Shown one piece after another: positions 25,076 through 34,975 of a stretch of 64,000 nucleotides of DNA. Each line of letters starts with the position of its first letter. Position 1 is the stretch's first letter. The notes below the pieces were generated by a model that did not search any database, was not told the origin of the DNA, and worked only from the letters and a program-made list of their open reading frames with translations. The DNA is taken from NCBI GenBank assembly GCA_030407085.1, contig CM059585.1, forward strand, positions 5,387,001 to 5,451,000. The letters run 5' to 3'. The translations under genes were made by a program, and so were the position numbers. The DNA is from Trichopria drosophilae (taxonomy: Eukaryota; Arthropoda; Insecta; Hymenoptera; Diapriidae).

Positions 25076-25570
25076 GCAAGATACACTAAAAATGCACTAA
25101 ACCTTTTTTATAGAGCACAATATTTCCTAAAAAAAAGTCAGCGAGAGCCCTAGTTTAAAGTTAATAGATTATCCATGAATAACGCTGGAATTTTGTCTTA
25201 CAAGTTAATTATGATTATTTTAGAATTTTTGTAAAATTTGAGGCATATTCCATCGTTGCTCGTGGCTAAGCTATTAACTTTAGTCTAGGACCCTCGCTGA
25301 CTTTTTTGTAGGAAATTTTGTGCTCTACAAAAAAGTTTCAGTGCATTTTTAATGTATCTTGCACTGTTTTCGATACGGAAGCTTTAGAATGAAAAAAGTA
25401 CCAAGTTTTTCCGTTTCAACGTTTATAGATCATTAAAATTAATTATTAATAACTAAATAGCCGGAAAATTATGAATAACTATTCAGAAAAGTGTAATAAA
25501 AGTGTATCTACTTATAAAAATGTTCTTTTTAACGATTTCGAATGTTAATCGCCTTTTGAAATTTGTCATT
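25076..25570. mobile_element. Foldback element, partly truncated
   Basis: The core palindrome (25076-25385) has ACAGTGCAAGATACA on the left and TGTATCTTGCACTGT on the right, with GTCAGCGAGAGCCCTAG against CTAGGACCCTCGCTGAC inside. Outer right-arm sequence (AAGCTTTAGAATGAAAAAAG to TTCTTTTTAACGATTTCG) continues to ~25560, but the outer left arm is absent. A fuller copy is at 29615-30470. Confidence 0.75.
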
Positions 25571-26314
25571 TGTTTAACACTACGTTTCTTTACATTATTT
25601 AGTTTTGTAAGTTTATTCATTAAGTTTTTGTATTAAAATTCTTCGATTCGTTTATGCGACAATAAATTTGTTTTCATTGTATAAGGGTAATAATGCCCGT
25701 GTAAAAATTAATAAATAAATAAATAAATAAATATATCATCTCTCGAGTCCGGTAAGATGCGAATAAACTTATTGTAGATGATTATTTGCATCTAATGACA
25801 TTTCATATTTCGCATTTTTTTTAATTATTTCCAGAACTCTCAGTAGGTGGAGTCTGATAAGGTGCAAATAAATTATTATTATTAAAAAAATACCTAGAAC
25901 AATAGGTTGGTGGATTCATTGGTGAATCTGCAGGTTGTTTCCTCCACGTGGTCGTTGTGCCGTTGTGTTGTCTTCCTCCTCGTCTTTTTCATCATGAAGA
26001 GACCGATCGCAATGCACGATATCTACACGATATCGTCACGAATTGACAAAAAAATGTTGCACGGCTCGCGCTGAGTACAAAATTTTCGAACTTTGGATTT
26101 CGGAGTTGAATGCCGAATTCATAAGATTGACGAACAGCTGCGTGTCGGGCCGCCATATTAGTTATATTTTCTCTTGATTTTGTATTTAGAACATTCAGTG
26201 ATGTGATTCAAAATTTTATTATAAAATTAGTAGTGTAGTTGGTTTATCGAATAAAGCGATATCTTTGGAATATAAAATGAATATCAACGTTTATTTCATA
26301 GAAGCACAAAGAAC
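25571..26314. other. Mixed intergenic DNA with (TAAA)n tract
   Basis: Contains an (ATAA/AAAT)n run at ~25708-25735 following AATGCCCGTGTAAAAATT, which resembles the 3' tail of a non-LTR retrotransposon but has no associated coding sequence. Positions 25742-25875 continue the ~113-bp repeat. The remainder (25900-26310) is unassigned. Confidence 0.4.
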
Positions 26315-26480
26315 TTTTCGTCATAGTAGGCGTAAAGTTCGACTTTACGCCTCTTTTTGGGGGCGTAAAGTGCGTCTTTACGCCTACTTGGCGTAAAGTA
26401 CGATTTTACTCCTACTATGACAAAAAATTATGTTCGCACCGCAGGCGTACAACTTTTACGCCCAGGATACGAAAATAGCT
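26315..26480. repeat. GCGTAAA palindromic repeat, second copy
   Basis: CATAGTAGGCGTAAAG, TTTACGCCTC, GGGCGTAAAG and TTTACGCCTACT alternate in orientation over about 130 bp, as at 2740-3290. It ends with ACTTTTACGCCCAGGATACG and GAAAATAGCTATT, like the other copies. Confidence 0.65.
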
Positions 26481-26930
26481 ATTATTCACAGAGCAAGAAT
26501 GGCGTTTCGCATTCACATGACTCGTCGCACGGCTTCGTACAACAGTTCAGATTAACGGACGCGTTGTCCATTGCGCTAACGCCAACACACGCTCGACACG
26601 TTTCTTCCAAAGTGATCGGCGCATCGTCGCTAACGACAGTATGTATGCCACGACACCGTTCGTTGTTGGGATTTCGAATTAACCGTCACGCCAGTGTTGC
26701 CAGATGCTTTCAGCGAATTCTCCCTAAATTTCCCTGTCTCAATGACGAAAACCCCTAGATTTATCCCCAACTAATATTTTGTTGTTTTTGTTGGAGGCAA
26801 GGAAAAACAAAACAATAAGAATTTATGATAAATGTTTTAACATTACATACGAATTGTTACATATTTACACTTTATTTGTGAATTATATAATACTGTATTA
26901 TAAATTAATAATATAACACTTTATGAATAC
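26481..26930. other. Unassigned segment 3' of the hAT remnant
   Basis: GC is higher over 26500-26720. The open frame there has no recognisable domain. No other structure seen. Confidence 0.3.
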
Positions 26931-26950
26931 ATCTGGTAATGTATTAGTAA

Positions 26951-28872
26951 TTATTTTGCTTGAGATTTATTAATGTTGTCAAAGTAATCTAAAACACTTA
27001 AAGCTTCAACATCGAATTGACCTCCATAAACTGATTCGTTTACAAATTTGTCTAATATTTGTTTTGATGGTTCAAAATTTACACACGTATTAGGCAATAA
27101 AAACCGAACTCTCATAATTGCGTCTTCTGTTTTTATTTTTAATTTATTACGTAATTTATTCTTGACAATTATTATTGAAAAAGCCCTCTCAACTGCTGCA
27201 TTCGAAAATGGAAGACTGAGAAGCGCAAGAACCAATTTCGAAACTTGCACGAAACGTTTTTCACCTGCTGCATCTACATCTTCATTTACTTGAGTCCAAA
27301 AATCATCAGAATTGTTCGTTTTAATATCCAATCGATGCAAAATATTCCACTCTTGAATTGCAGATTCACCATCTAAGTACACCTCTTTAAAATTAACAGC
27401 TATATTATTAATGTCTCCTTTGGTTCTGTTCATTGCGTGATCTGGCGTAAAAAAGTTCAGATTTTCTCAAATTTGCATGTTCTGTGGAATTCTTCCTTGC
27501 ATCTGTTTAATTAGTCCGACATAAAACTCTTTGCATCGTTCTTTTATAATATTTAAATTCTCATAAGTGAATTTTGCTGAAAATTCATTAAAATAATATC
27601 CAAAATGCATGCGGTTAGTTGCCATTAGATGTTTTTCAAATTTGAAGTTCGTCAGATCTTGGTTTTTAACTATTTCTAATTGTCTGGGCAGAACAATTCG
27701 TTGTAAGAGCAAATAGAGAAGATGATTTAAATCTTTAAAAAGTTTCAATGGTTCTGCATCAGAAGATTGAAAGAGCTTATTCACAGCGATAACATCTTTT
27801 AAAACATCTCGAAGAAATAATAAATATATTTTATTTTCGTTATTATTGTACATGTTATGCAATTCTTCTGCGATATGGCCTTCGCTGTGGTGCTGGTTTT
27901 TGCCGTTAGAAAATGTAATTTCAGTTCTTCCCACTGATCCAAAATAGTTTTAATTGCTTCTATCCGAGCAAGCCATCGTGTTCTGGACTTCAGCAATTTT
28001 TTTTGATTTACTTTGATTAATAGTCTGAAAAATGTCGTTATATTGTATATTTCTTTGCGTACTCTGTGAAAACCACGAATGGCTTTTCTTAATTAAATAA
28101 TCTAAATTTCTAGGTAATAAATCACATGCTTTCTCAGCAGCTAAGTGTAGTGAATGGCAAAACGCATTTCATAATTACTAAATGGGGAATTATAGTCTTC
28201 AACCGCGATGCTACTGAATTGTATTCACCTATCACAGCATTGGTCCCATCGATTCCTATCCCAATCAACTGTTTCAACTTTCAGCCATCTTTTTCCAGCT
28301 GATCTTTTAAAGCATCAGTAATACTTTCAGCAGTTCCTGATTCCAGTTGGATTAGCCTGTAAAATGTAGTACGAATTTTTTTTTAACGATGGACTATAAT
28401 ACCTTATCATATTACACAGCACCTTCGATGTATCTATTGCTGTACTTTCATCAATTATTAATGAATAATAAGAATCTCCCATATCTTCAAGTAATTCTTG
28501 AAACAAGCATGAGGAAATTACGTTTACAATTAGCTCTGTGCATTTCGTGCGATGAATCTTGATATTCGAAAGTATTCAAGAGGTTGGATCTAAATTTTTG
28601 ATAATTTCAGATAAATGATGAATAGCATTTATGGAACAATGCTCACATATAAAAACAGCAAGTCTTAACTCAACAAATTTTCGTTCCACGTCAATTTTTG
28701 GCACAACAAAATTGTCAATTTTTTTAATTTGTAAGCAACCTTTTTCATTTTTAACATTTTGAGTATGTTTTTTGGTTTCACTATGAATTTTTATCGACTT
28801 CTTATGTGCTATAATGTCTGTTTTACAATATGCACAATGTGCTTTTGTACTGTCGCCCAACCTTGGTCTCAA
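26951..28872 (-). pseudogene. hAT-superfamily transposase, degenerate
   Basis: Minus-strand fragments in different frames line up as one hAT transposase. At the N-terminus (28872-28576) is a zinc-finger-like segment, HCAYCKTDIIAHKKSIKIHS followed by ETKKH. The middle (~28560-28000) reads as LIIDESTAIDTSK and CNMIRYYSPS but is cut by stops and frameshifts. Next comes SRTRWLARIEAIKTILDQW (27996-27799), then 27934-27467. The C-terminal dimerisation region (27433-26951) contains LALLSLPFSNAAVERAFS and a following RNKLKIKTEDAIMRVRF, typical of hAT C-termini. At least three disruptions mean it cannot make an intact transposase. No terminal inverted repeats or 8-bp target duplication were identified. 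Confidence 0.85.
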
Positions 28873-29290
28873 CCAACCTAAAATGATTATTAAACATATT
28901 ATATTTACAACCGAATATCATTTGTATTATAATTAATTGCATAATTTTCAATAAAGTATTTTCTCATGACAGTTGTACTTTATGATATATACTAAAAAGA
29001 AATTTTTTTAGGTAATGTTTTTGTGAACGTTTATGTTGAAAAGTCAATTTATGAAATATTTCATAAAATTACGTTCAAGTCTTTCAACGGTTTTTAACAA
29101 ATGTTAACACTTTGCAGCATTCTGGAATCGAAAAAGTAACAATATTGACTTAAAAAAGGAAGCTAAGTTATAATCCAAAGATCTCTTGATATCGAAAGAT
29201 ATTAAATTTTATTTAAAATTCTGTCGAAAGATTAGATGAGTTTTAACTTTTTTTTAATATTTTTGAATAATAGTACATTATGCTACTACA
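28873..29290. other. AT-rich sequence, nothing recognised
   Basis: Upstream flank of the hAT remnant; no gene or repeat structure seen. Confidence 0.4.
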
Positions 29291-29418
29291 GTACACCCAC
29301 GGCCATAGATTCTCGACGGGATTCCCCGAATTCTGTCTTTATTTTTCTCATCATCCCTAGGTGAAAAACAAATACAGAAGCGGGGAATCCCGTCGAGAAT
29401 CTATGACCGTGGGTGTAC
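29291..29418. mobile_element. 128-bp hairpin MITE
   Basis: Starts GTACACCCACGGCCATAGAT and continues TCTCGACGGGATTCCCCG. The right side is its complement, with one visible mismatch in the first 38 bases (GGCC against GGTC). Pairing continues inward through TTCTGT and TTTTTC against GAAAAA and ACAGAA, leaving a loop of about 15 nt. The near-identity of the arms suggests a recent insertion. Confidence 0.8.
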
Positions 29419-30470
29419 GCCCTGTCCAAATACATAGTCCCGTCCAAATGCATGATTTTGTCCTGTCCAAACGCATATCGTCTCCTGCGTGACTTTCCCC
29501 ACTCCAAGATCCTCGATGTGCATACAGAGTGTAAACATACGACGGGCATGCACGCACTTGTCTTGCAAAAGGTCCAGTGGGAGTACAAGGGAAGCATGCA
29601 TTTGGATCCGCCATTTTGTAAGTTCCAACGCACGCAAAGAAATTGTAAGCCAATGCGACAGCATTTTGGGAGGTAGCAGTTACCGCACAGATTCTGGCAA
29701 ATTTGAAATCGCCGTTAAAATTCGAATTCGTTAAAAAGAACATTTTTATAAACAGATCCAATTTAAGTGCACCTTTGAAAATATTTATTCATAATTTCTA
29801 GACGATATAGTTATTAATAATTATTTGTAATTATCTATAAACGTTGTTGAAACGGAAAAACTTCGTACTTTTGTCATTCTAAAGCTTTCGTATCGAAAAC
29901 AGTGCAAGATACACTCAAAACGCAATCAACCATTTTTATGGAGTACAAAATTTCCTAAAAAAAAGTCAGCGAGAGCCCTAGCCTAAAGTTAATAGATTAT
30001 CCATTAATAACGCTGAAAGTTTTTATTACAAGTTAATTATGAATATTTTAGAATTTTTGTAAAATGTGAGGCATATTCCATCGTTGCTTGTGGCTAAGCT
30101 ATTAACTTTAGCCTAAGGCCCTCGCTGACTTTTTTGTAGGAAAATTTGTGCTCTACAAAAAAGTTTCAGTGCATTTTTAGTCTATCTTATACTATTTTCG
30201 AAACGGAAGCTTTAGAATGAAAATAGTCACAAATTTTTCTGTTTCAACAACGTTTATAGACGATTAAAATTAATTATTAATAACTATTCAAAAAGGTGTA
30301 ATAAAATTGTATCTGTTGATAAAAATGTTCTTTTTAACGATTTCGAATTTTAACAGCCATTTGAAAATCGTCAGAAATCGTGCGGCAACTGTGACTTCCC
30401 TGAGCAGTGGCATTTACTTCAAATTTCTTTCAGTGCAAGGAGCGTTCGAGATGGGGGGCAAACAATGCCC
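29419..30470. mobile_element. Foldback element, ~850 bp
   Basis: Arms ~29615-29990 and ~30110-30470 are inverted copies. Examples are GTTAAAATTCGAATTCGTTAA against TTAACGATTTCGAATTTTAAC, AAAGAACATTTTTAT against ATAAAAATGTTCTTT, and the same core as 25076-25385. The region 29419-29610 to the left is GC-richer and unassigned; open frames in it on both strands show no family signature. Confidence 0.75.
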
Positions 30471-31289
30471 CACTCGTAACAGCTGTACGAATTCGTAGTA
30501 TAACATCGGCCACCGATTTCGAGCGGTAGATGTCTCTACTAGTACACCAGCTGTGAATGTTCTCTGCGTGTATGTACTGTACCGCTTTCAACCACTGCGC
30601 GAAGCAAAACAATGAGAACCAGAGAAAAGAAGTCTCTAACCACATTTTTAAGCAAGCCTATGTTTGAAATTTATAAATATTATATATTTATTTGTAAATA
30701 TCAAACACTGACAGTCCTAACCCTGTGCAAAGTGTGAAGGAAAATGTTCAGAATATAATACGATTAACAACTGTTTTGTATTCCTCAACACCAGGAGCAG
30801 AAAAGTACTGATCTATATTATCAATCATCTTCAAGTTTTGGAGGCTACGGAAGTGATTATTAAGCAAGTCAGGGTTATTACGCGATGAAGGGATATCCGC
30901 TGATATGTTTTTAACATTGATTGAATGAAAAATTATTAATATTCGAAATATATTGTGCGTATGAAAACATTTGAAAACGACTAATTTCGTACTAAAATTT
31001 GATGAATTTCATTGGAAAGTGGAAACAAATCGATTGAAAGTCGAAATTTTTGCGCACGAACTCGTTTATTGGGTGATATTTACACACGTGTGTTACTTTC
31101 AAGGGGTTTCAGGATACAAAAATAAATGATTTTTCGAGAAATGCATTTAATTTATTAAATTATAAAACGAAATAAACACCTACTAAAATAGACATCACAG
31201 TAATTGTTTGTAACATAAAAGATGTAATTTTATAATAACTTTATGCGTCAATCACATCACTCTTATTTTAATATTTTGAATTTTTCTAA
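30471..31289. other. Unassigned intergenic DNA
   Basis: No coding region or clear repeat recognised. Confidence 0.4.
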
Positions 31290-31440
31290 AAAATCTTTGA
31301 TCTTTTCTTAATCTTTACACTCGATTATCTGTAAAACAACTTTTTTAAGTTGTGGCTCGCCTTTTGGCATTTTACATGGTTGTTTGCTCTGTATTTTTTA
31401 TTTTGTAGGCCAATAAAGACAATTTATTATTATTATTAAT
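31290..31440 (+). mobile_element. Possible non-LTR retrotransposon 3' tail
   Basis: Ends GTAGGCCAATAAAGACAATT followed by TATTATTATTATTA. A polyadenylation-like signal followed by a short simple repeat is typical of some insect LINE 3' ends. No reverse transcriptase is visible, so this would be a heavily 5'-truncated copy. Confidence 0.35.
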
Positions 31441-31607
31441 ATGCGTACACTTCGTGAGTTCGTGAACGGTTTGTGCAAAACGAATATTACTGTGGAAGAT
31501 TGTAGTTTTACAATACTGGCTGTGATTTTCAGTCGAATAGTAATATTGAGAGAAATAAAATTATTACTCTCTCTCAAAGTGGGTAATTAAAATTACCTGG
31601 TGGGTAA

Positions 31608-33407
31608 TTAGAACCCCTCTTATTTCAACTGGTCATGGTTTTCAAGATGGCGCCGATCCCTCTTATTTGAAATTTCCCCGTACCCCCTTACTCTTCTTAA
31701 CGCTTCAATAGTGGATGATAATATCTGATATCTTTTTATTTTTGTTAGACATCGTATATATTTTAGAGTTGAATTATGTAAAATATACAGGGTGATCGGC
31801 CAACCATTACCCACCGGCTAACTCTAGATTCTACAGATAATTCTGAACAACTTTTTCCTCTAAAAAAATGTTCGGGAAGGTAGAGTTTTTAAGTTATTCA
31901 ACACTAAAATTTAGGTGAAAAAATCACATTTGTTGAAATATCTCGACTCGGTTTGAAGGTACCTTAACGAACCGGAGCTCATTTTAAAGATATTTTAAAG
32001 CTCTATAAATTGTCTCTATTGGTTTTTGATCTACAATGAATATCTCTCTTGTTATAGCCATAAAAACGGGATAAATGCCGATTTTTCAGGATTTTCGCGT
32101 TTAACTCGTTTCAACACATAGTTACCGAAATATCACACAGAAGAAAGTTGTAGGCCTTGAAAAAACAAAAATTTTTTGTCCTCTATACGATGCGATTAAA
32201 TTAAAACTCAACCCTACAAGAGCCTCGTAAAGTTGACAAAATACAGTTCGACAAATAAATCGATATTTATTAATAACAAAATGTTATGAAAACGAGTACA
32301 AATAGGGTTCAGTTTTAATTTAATCGCATCGTATTAGAGGACAAAAAATGTTTGTGTTTTCAAGGCCTACAACTTTTGACAGTGTGATATTTCGATAGCT
32401 ATGTGTCTAAACGAGTTAGACGCGAAAAACCTGAAAAATCGGTATTTACCCCCGTTTTTATGGCTATAACAAGAAAAATATGCAGGTCAAAAATCAACAG
32501 ATACCTTATATAGCTTGAAAATATCTTTAAAATGAGCCTCGGTTCGTTAAGATACCTTCATACAGAGCCGAGATATTTCAAAAAAAGTGATTTTTTCCCC
32601 CTAAATTTTAGTGTTGAATAACTTAAAAACTCTACCTTCCCGGAAAATTTTTCAGAGGAAAAAGTTGCTCAGAATTATCTGTACAATCTACAGTTAGCCG
32701 CTGGATAATGGTTGGCCGATCACCCTGTATATATATTTTATCTGAAAAATGTGTAGAGAATTTTAAATTTTGATAAAAATGTAACGAGATCACAACTCGT
32801 GTCTTTATGTGATAAATAAAAACTGCAACATTTCGGATTTATGGTCATTTATATCTGCATTCGAGTGTAGAAATAGACATTTTAAATTTACATAATGCAT
32901 TTTTATTACATATAATTATGTATCAATAATTTTTTGTTTCACAAACAAATACACTGTGATTAAGACCGTAATGAATATAGGAGACAATATTTAACCCAAA
33001 TTTGCAAATATAATTAATGAAAGCTTCAAATCACTTCAAATTCAGTACTAACCTGCTGATATTGGATTTGTTTGTTATTTTGCAAACGAAAGACTTTTCC
33101 ATTTTTGTGGAGGTCTTGAAATACACATCATTAAAAACTGACAACATCCGAATCTCCAATCCTGTGCACTTTTATTTTACGAAATTACCAGTTTCTCGAA
33201 TAATTTGTATGATGTAAATCACGAGTTTGATGCAAAATTTTAAATTAATTTGAAATTTAATTACACATCAGTCTACCGACTATACATGTTTGCGAATTTA
33301 GGTTAAACGGTATTTACACTGTAAAACACTGTCAACTGTATCGAGATGTTCCAGCGATGGTGGGAGAAGCCTGAGGAGGAATGATTCAAATAAGAGGGGT
33401 TCTACTG
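31608..33407. mobile_element. pogo-like MITE (TTATTTCAA family), with nested insert
   Basis: The right end is complete (AATAAGAGGGGTTCTACTG, then TA). The left end is eroded (AGAACCCCTCTTATTTCAA). Inside the left end lie CAAGATGGCGCCGA, a second CCTCTTATTTGAAATTTCCCC, then CCCCCTTACTC. It is interrupted by a 940-bp foldback (31788-32727). The inverted counterpart at 37751-39217 lacks that foldback and carries different inserts. Without inserts both are about 0.86-0.87 kb. Confidence 0.8.
31788..32727. mobile_element. 940-bp foldback element with TA target
   Basis: Starts CAGGGTGATCGGCCAACCAT and ends with the complement (ATGGTTGGCCGATCACCCTG), flanked by TA on both sides. The arms stay complementary almost to the centre (~32258): for example AAACTCTACCTTCCCGGAAA against TTCGGGAAGGTAGAGTTTTT, and ATAGTTACCGAAATATCACA against a mirrored phrase. 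The TA target suggests a Tc1/mariner-mobilised MITE. The matching uninserted sequence survives at ~38441-38456. Confidence 0.88.
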
Positions 33408-33559
33408 TACTCTCAGAACAACAATTTTACAATTTTTGTAGTAATTTACATTTATCGTAGTAAAATACTCAATAGAATTATAATTTTACTGAAACAGTAC
33501 GGTGTAATTTTAGAATTCGCTCAGTGATTTTACACCGCCATTTTTAAAGTGCACCAATA
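33408..33559. repeat. Spacer shared with the inverted duplicate
   Basis: Matches 37600-37750 in reverse orientation: ATTTTACTACGATAAATG-type phrases and GTAAAATCACTGAGCGAATT on the opposite strand. It is therefore part of the large inverted duplication and not a separate element. Confidence 0.7.
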
Positions 33560-33805
33560 CAGTAGGACCTCTCTTATTCGAACCTCTCTTATTCTAATTG
33601 CCTTTCTTATTCTAATTGTCCAGCCTTTCTTATTGTAATAGTTCCCCCACAAGTCTGCTCTACCACACGAAAAGTCAACAAAAAATATTGTCCATGAATC
33701 ACAAGCTCGCAAGCAAAGTAAATTGGGGTTAGGGAAAAATTAGAATAAGAGAGGTCGGCGCCATCTTGAACAACTTTACTAATTAGAATAAGAGAGGTCC
33801 TACAG
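33560..33805. mobile_element. pogo-like MITE, GGACCTCTCTTATT family
   Basis: 246 bp. The left end is CAGTAGGACCTCTCTTATTC. The right end has a diagnostic change (CCTACAG instead of CCTACTG), shared in reverse with 37348-37597, which shows that the two are duplicates of one insertion. It contains CAAGATGGCGCC in the reverse orientation (GGCGCCATCTTG at ~33757). Confidence 0.85.
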
Positions 33806-33824
33806 TATTGTGAAGTATAAAATA

Positions 33825-34126
33825 CACTAGTCCTTCTCTTATTCTAATTCCTCTTATTCTAACTTCTTCTCTTATTCTAATTTTTTCACTGCCTCTAATC
33901 TAATTTCATGAATACAACATAACCTAAAAAAACTGTTTTTAAAAATAAAAACATTTAACTATAAGTCAGTTTGGTCTAATAAATAATATTGTGTAAATTA
34001 ACATTGATCTAAAAACCCCTCACAAGATCCTAGAAAAGTGCAAACGTTTTTGGCGGCAAATTAGAATACGAGAAGGAGACGCCATTTTGCCTGTCTGGAC
34101 AAATTAGAATAAGAGAAGGGCTACTG
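33825..34126. mobile_element. pogo-like MITE, CCTTCTCTTATTC family
   Basis: 302 bp, same length as its inverted counterpart at 37027-37328. Right end AATAAGAGAAGGGCTACTG followed by TA; left end CACTAGTCCTTCTCTTATTC with G-to-C damage in the CAGT. It carries GACGCCATTTTGCCTG near the right end, where the counterpart has CAAGATGGCGTC. Confidence 0.85.
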
Positions 34127-34130
34127 TATA

Positions 34131-34532
34131 CAGTGGAGATAGATTCTTCTCCTCTGCAAAAGAACACTATCGGAGGTCACCAGAATGCTTCAGATCACTT
34201 CAAATTCAGTACTAAGCTGCTGATATTGGATTTGTTTGTTATTTTGCAAATGATAGACTTTTCAATTTTCGTGGAGGTCTTGAAATACACATCATTAAAA
34301 ATTGACAACATCCTAACCTTCAAATGTGCACTTTTATTTTACGAAATTAGCAGCTTCTCGAATAATTTGTATGATGTAAATCATGAGTTTAATGCAAAAT
34401 TTTAAATTAATTTGAAATTTCATTACATATCAGTCTACCGACTATACATGTATGCAAATTTAGGTTAAACGGTATTTACACTCTACAACTTTGATGGTGT
34501 AAACACTGTAAACTGTATCGAGATGCTACTGT
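34131..34532. mobile_element. pogo-like MITE (CAGTGGAGATAGATTC end)
   Basis: About 402 bp from CAGTGGAGATAGATTCTTCT to GAGATGCTACTG, TA on both sides. It is the inverted counterpart of 36548-37022, which retains a fuller end (CAGTAGAACCCCTCTTATTT). Internal sequence is related to the 31608-33407 element (TTCAAATTCAGTACTAA, GGATTTGTTTGTTATTTTGC). A second partial start (GTGGGGATAGATATTTCTCC) follows at 34539. Confidence 0.75.
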
Positions 34533-34725
34533 ATAGAGTGGGGATAGATATTTCTCCTCTGCAAAAGAACACTTTCGGAGGTCACCGGAACGCTATCGTG
34601 GGTTATACCGTATAATACTGAATTAGTTACATTCGGAATCACATGTCCATCAGTAATTTTCTATGTAGCCAACATTAAAACAATATTTGTCCCTATACGA
34701 AACTTTGAATTTGTAAACAGTATTG

Positions 34726-34735
34726 GTCACGTGAC
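34726..34735. promoter_or_regulatory. E-box palindrome GTCACGTGAC
   Basis: A perfect 10-bp palindrome about 240 bp upstream of the LIG1 start codon, inside the only non-repetitive upstream stretch (34610-34975). It matches the canonical CACGTG bHLH-zip site with extended flanks. Function is inferred from motif and position only. Confidence 0.35.
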
Positions 34736-34966
34736 ACGAATTGCGCGCCTTTTTTACCGGTTGCTGACATGTATGTATCATTCAAGTTATCATTTATATT
34801 TTGATAACTTTTGAAAAATATTCGTCGAAAAACATGTGTGTACAAAGTTTAATAAATTTGAATTTCTAAACAGTTGGCTTATGCAAAGTGACGAAATAAT
34901 TTTGTCTGATCAATAATCGCATTCGAACAGTTTTTGCGCGTCAACTCAATTTTAAAGGTTAGAAAC

Positions 34967-34975
34967 GGCGCGAAA
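34967..34975 (-). promoter_or_regulatory. E2F-type site at the LIG1 start
   Basis: GGCGCGAAA on the + strand is TTTCGCGCC on the minus strand, a perfect E2F consensus, ending immediately before the ATG at 34976. A weaker TTTTTGCGCG lies at ~34931. LIG1 is a known S-phase gene under E2F control in animals, so the site fits, provided transcription starts close upstream. Confidence 0.5.

Noticed and set aside
26417..26758. A 113-codon frame beside the hAT remnant
   Set aside because: Starts inside the GCGTAAA repeat and shows no family signature.
29286..29761. Several overlapping frames on both strands in a GC-richer patch
   Set aside because: Overlaps a hairpin MITE and a foldback arm. No domain, splice context or consistent frame.
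34133..34405. A 90-codon frame with similar versions at 33017 and 38181
   Set aside because: All three are internal sequence of related MITEs in duplicated blocks, with frames broken differently in each.
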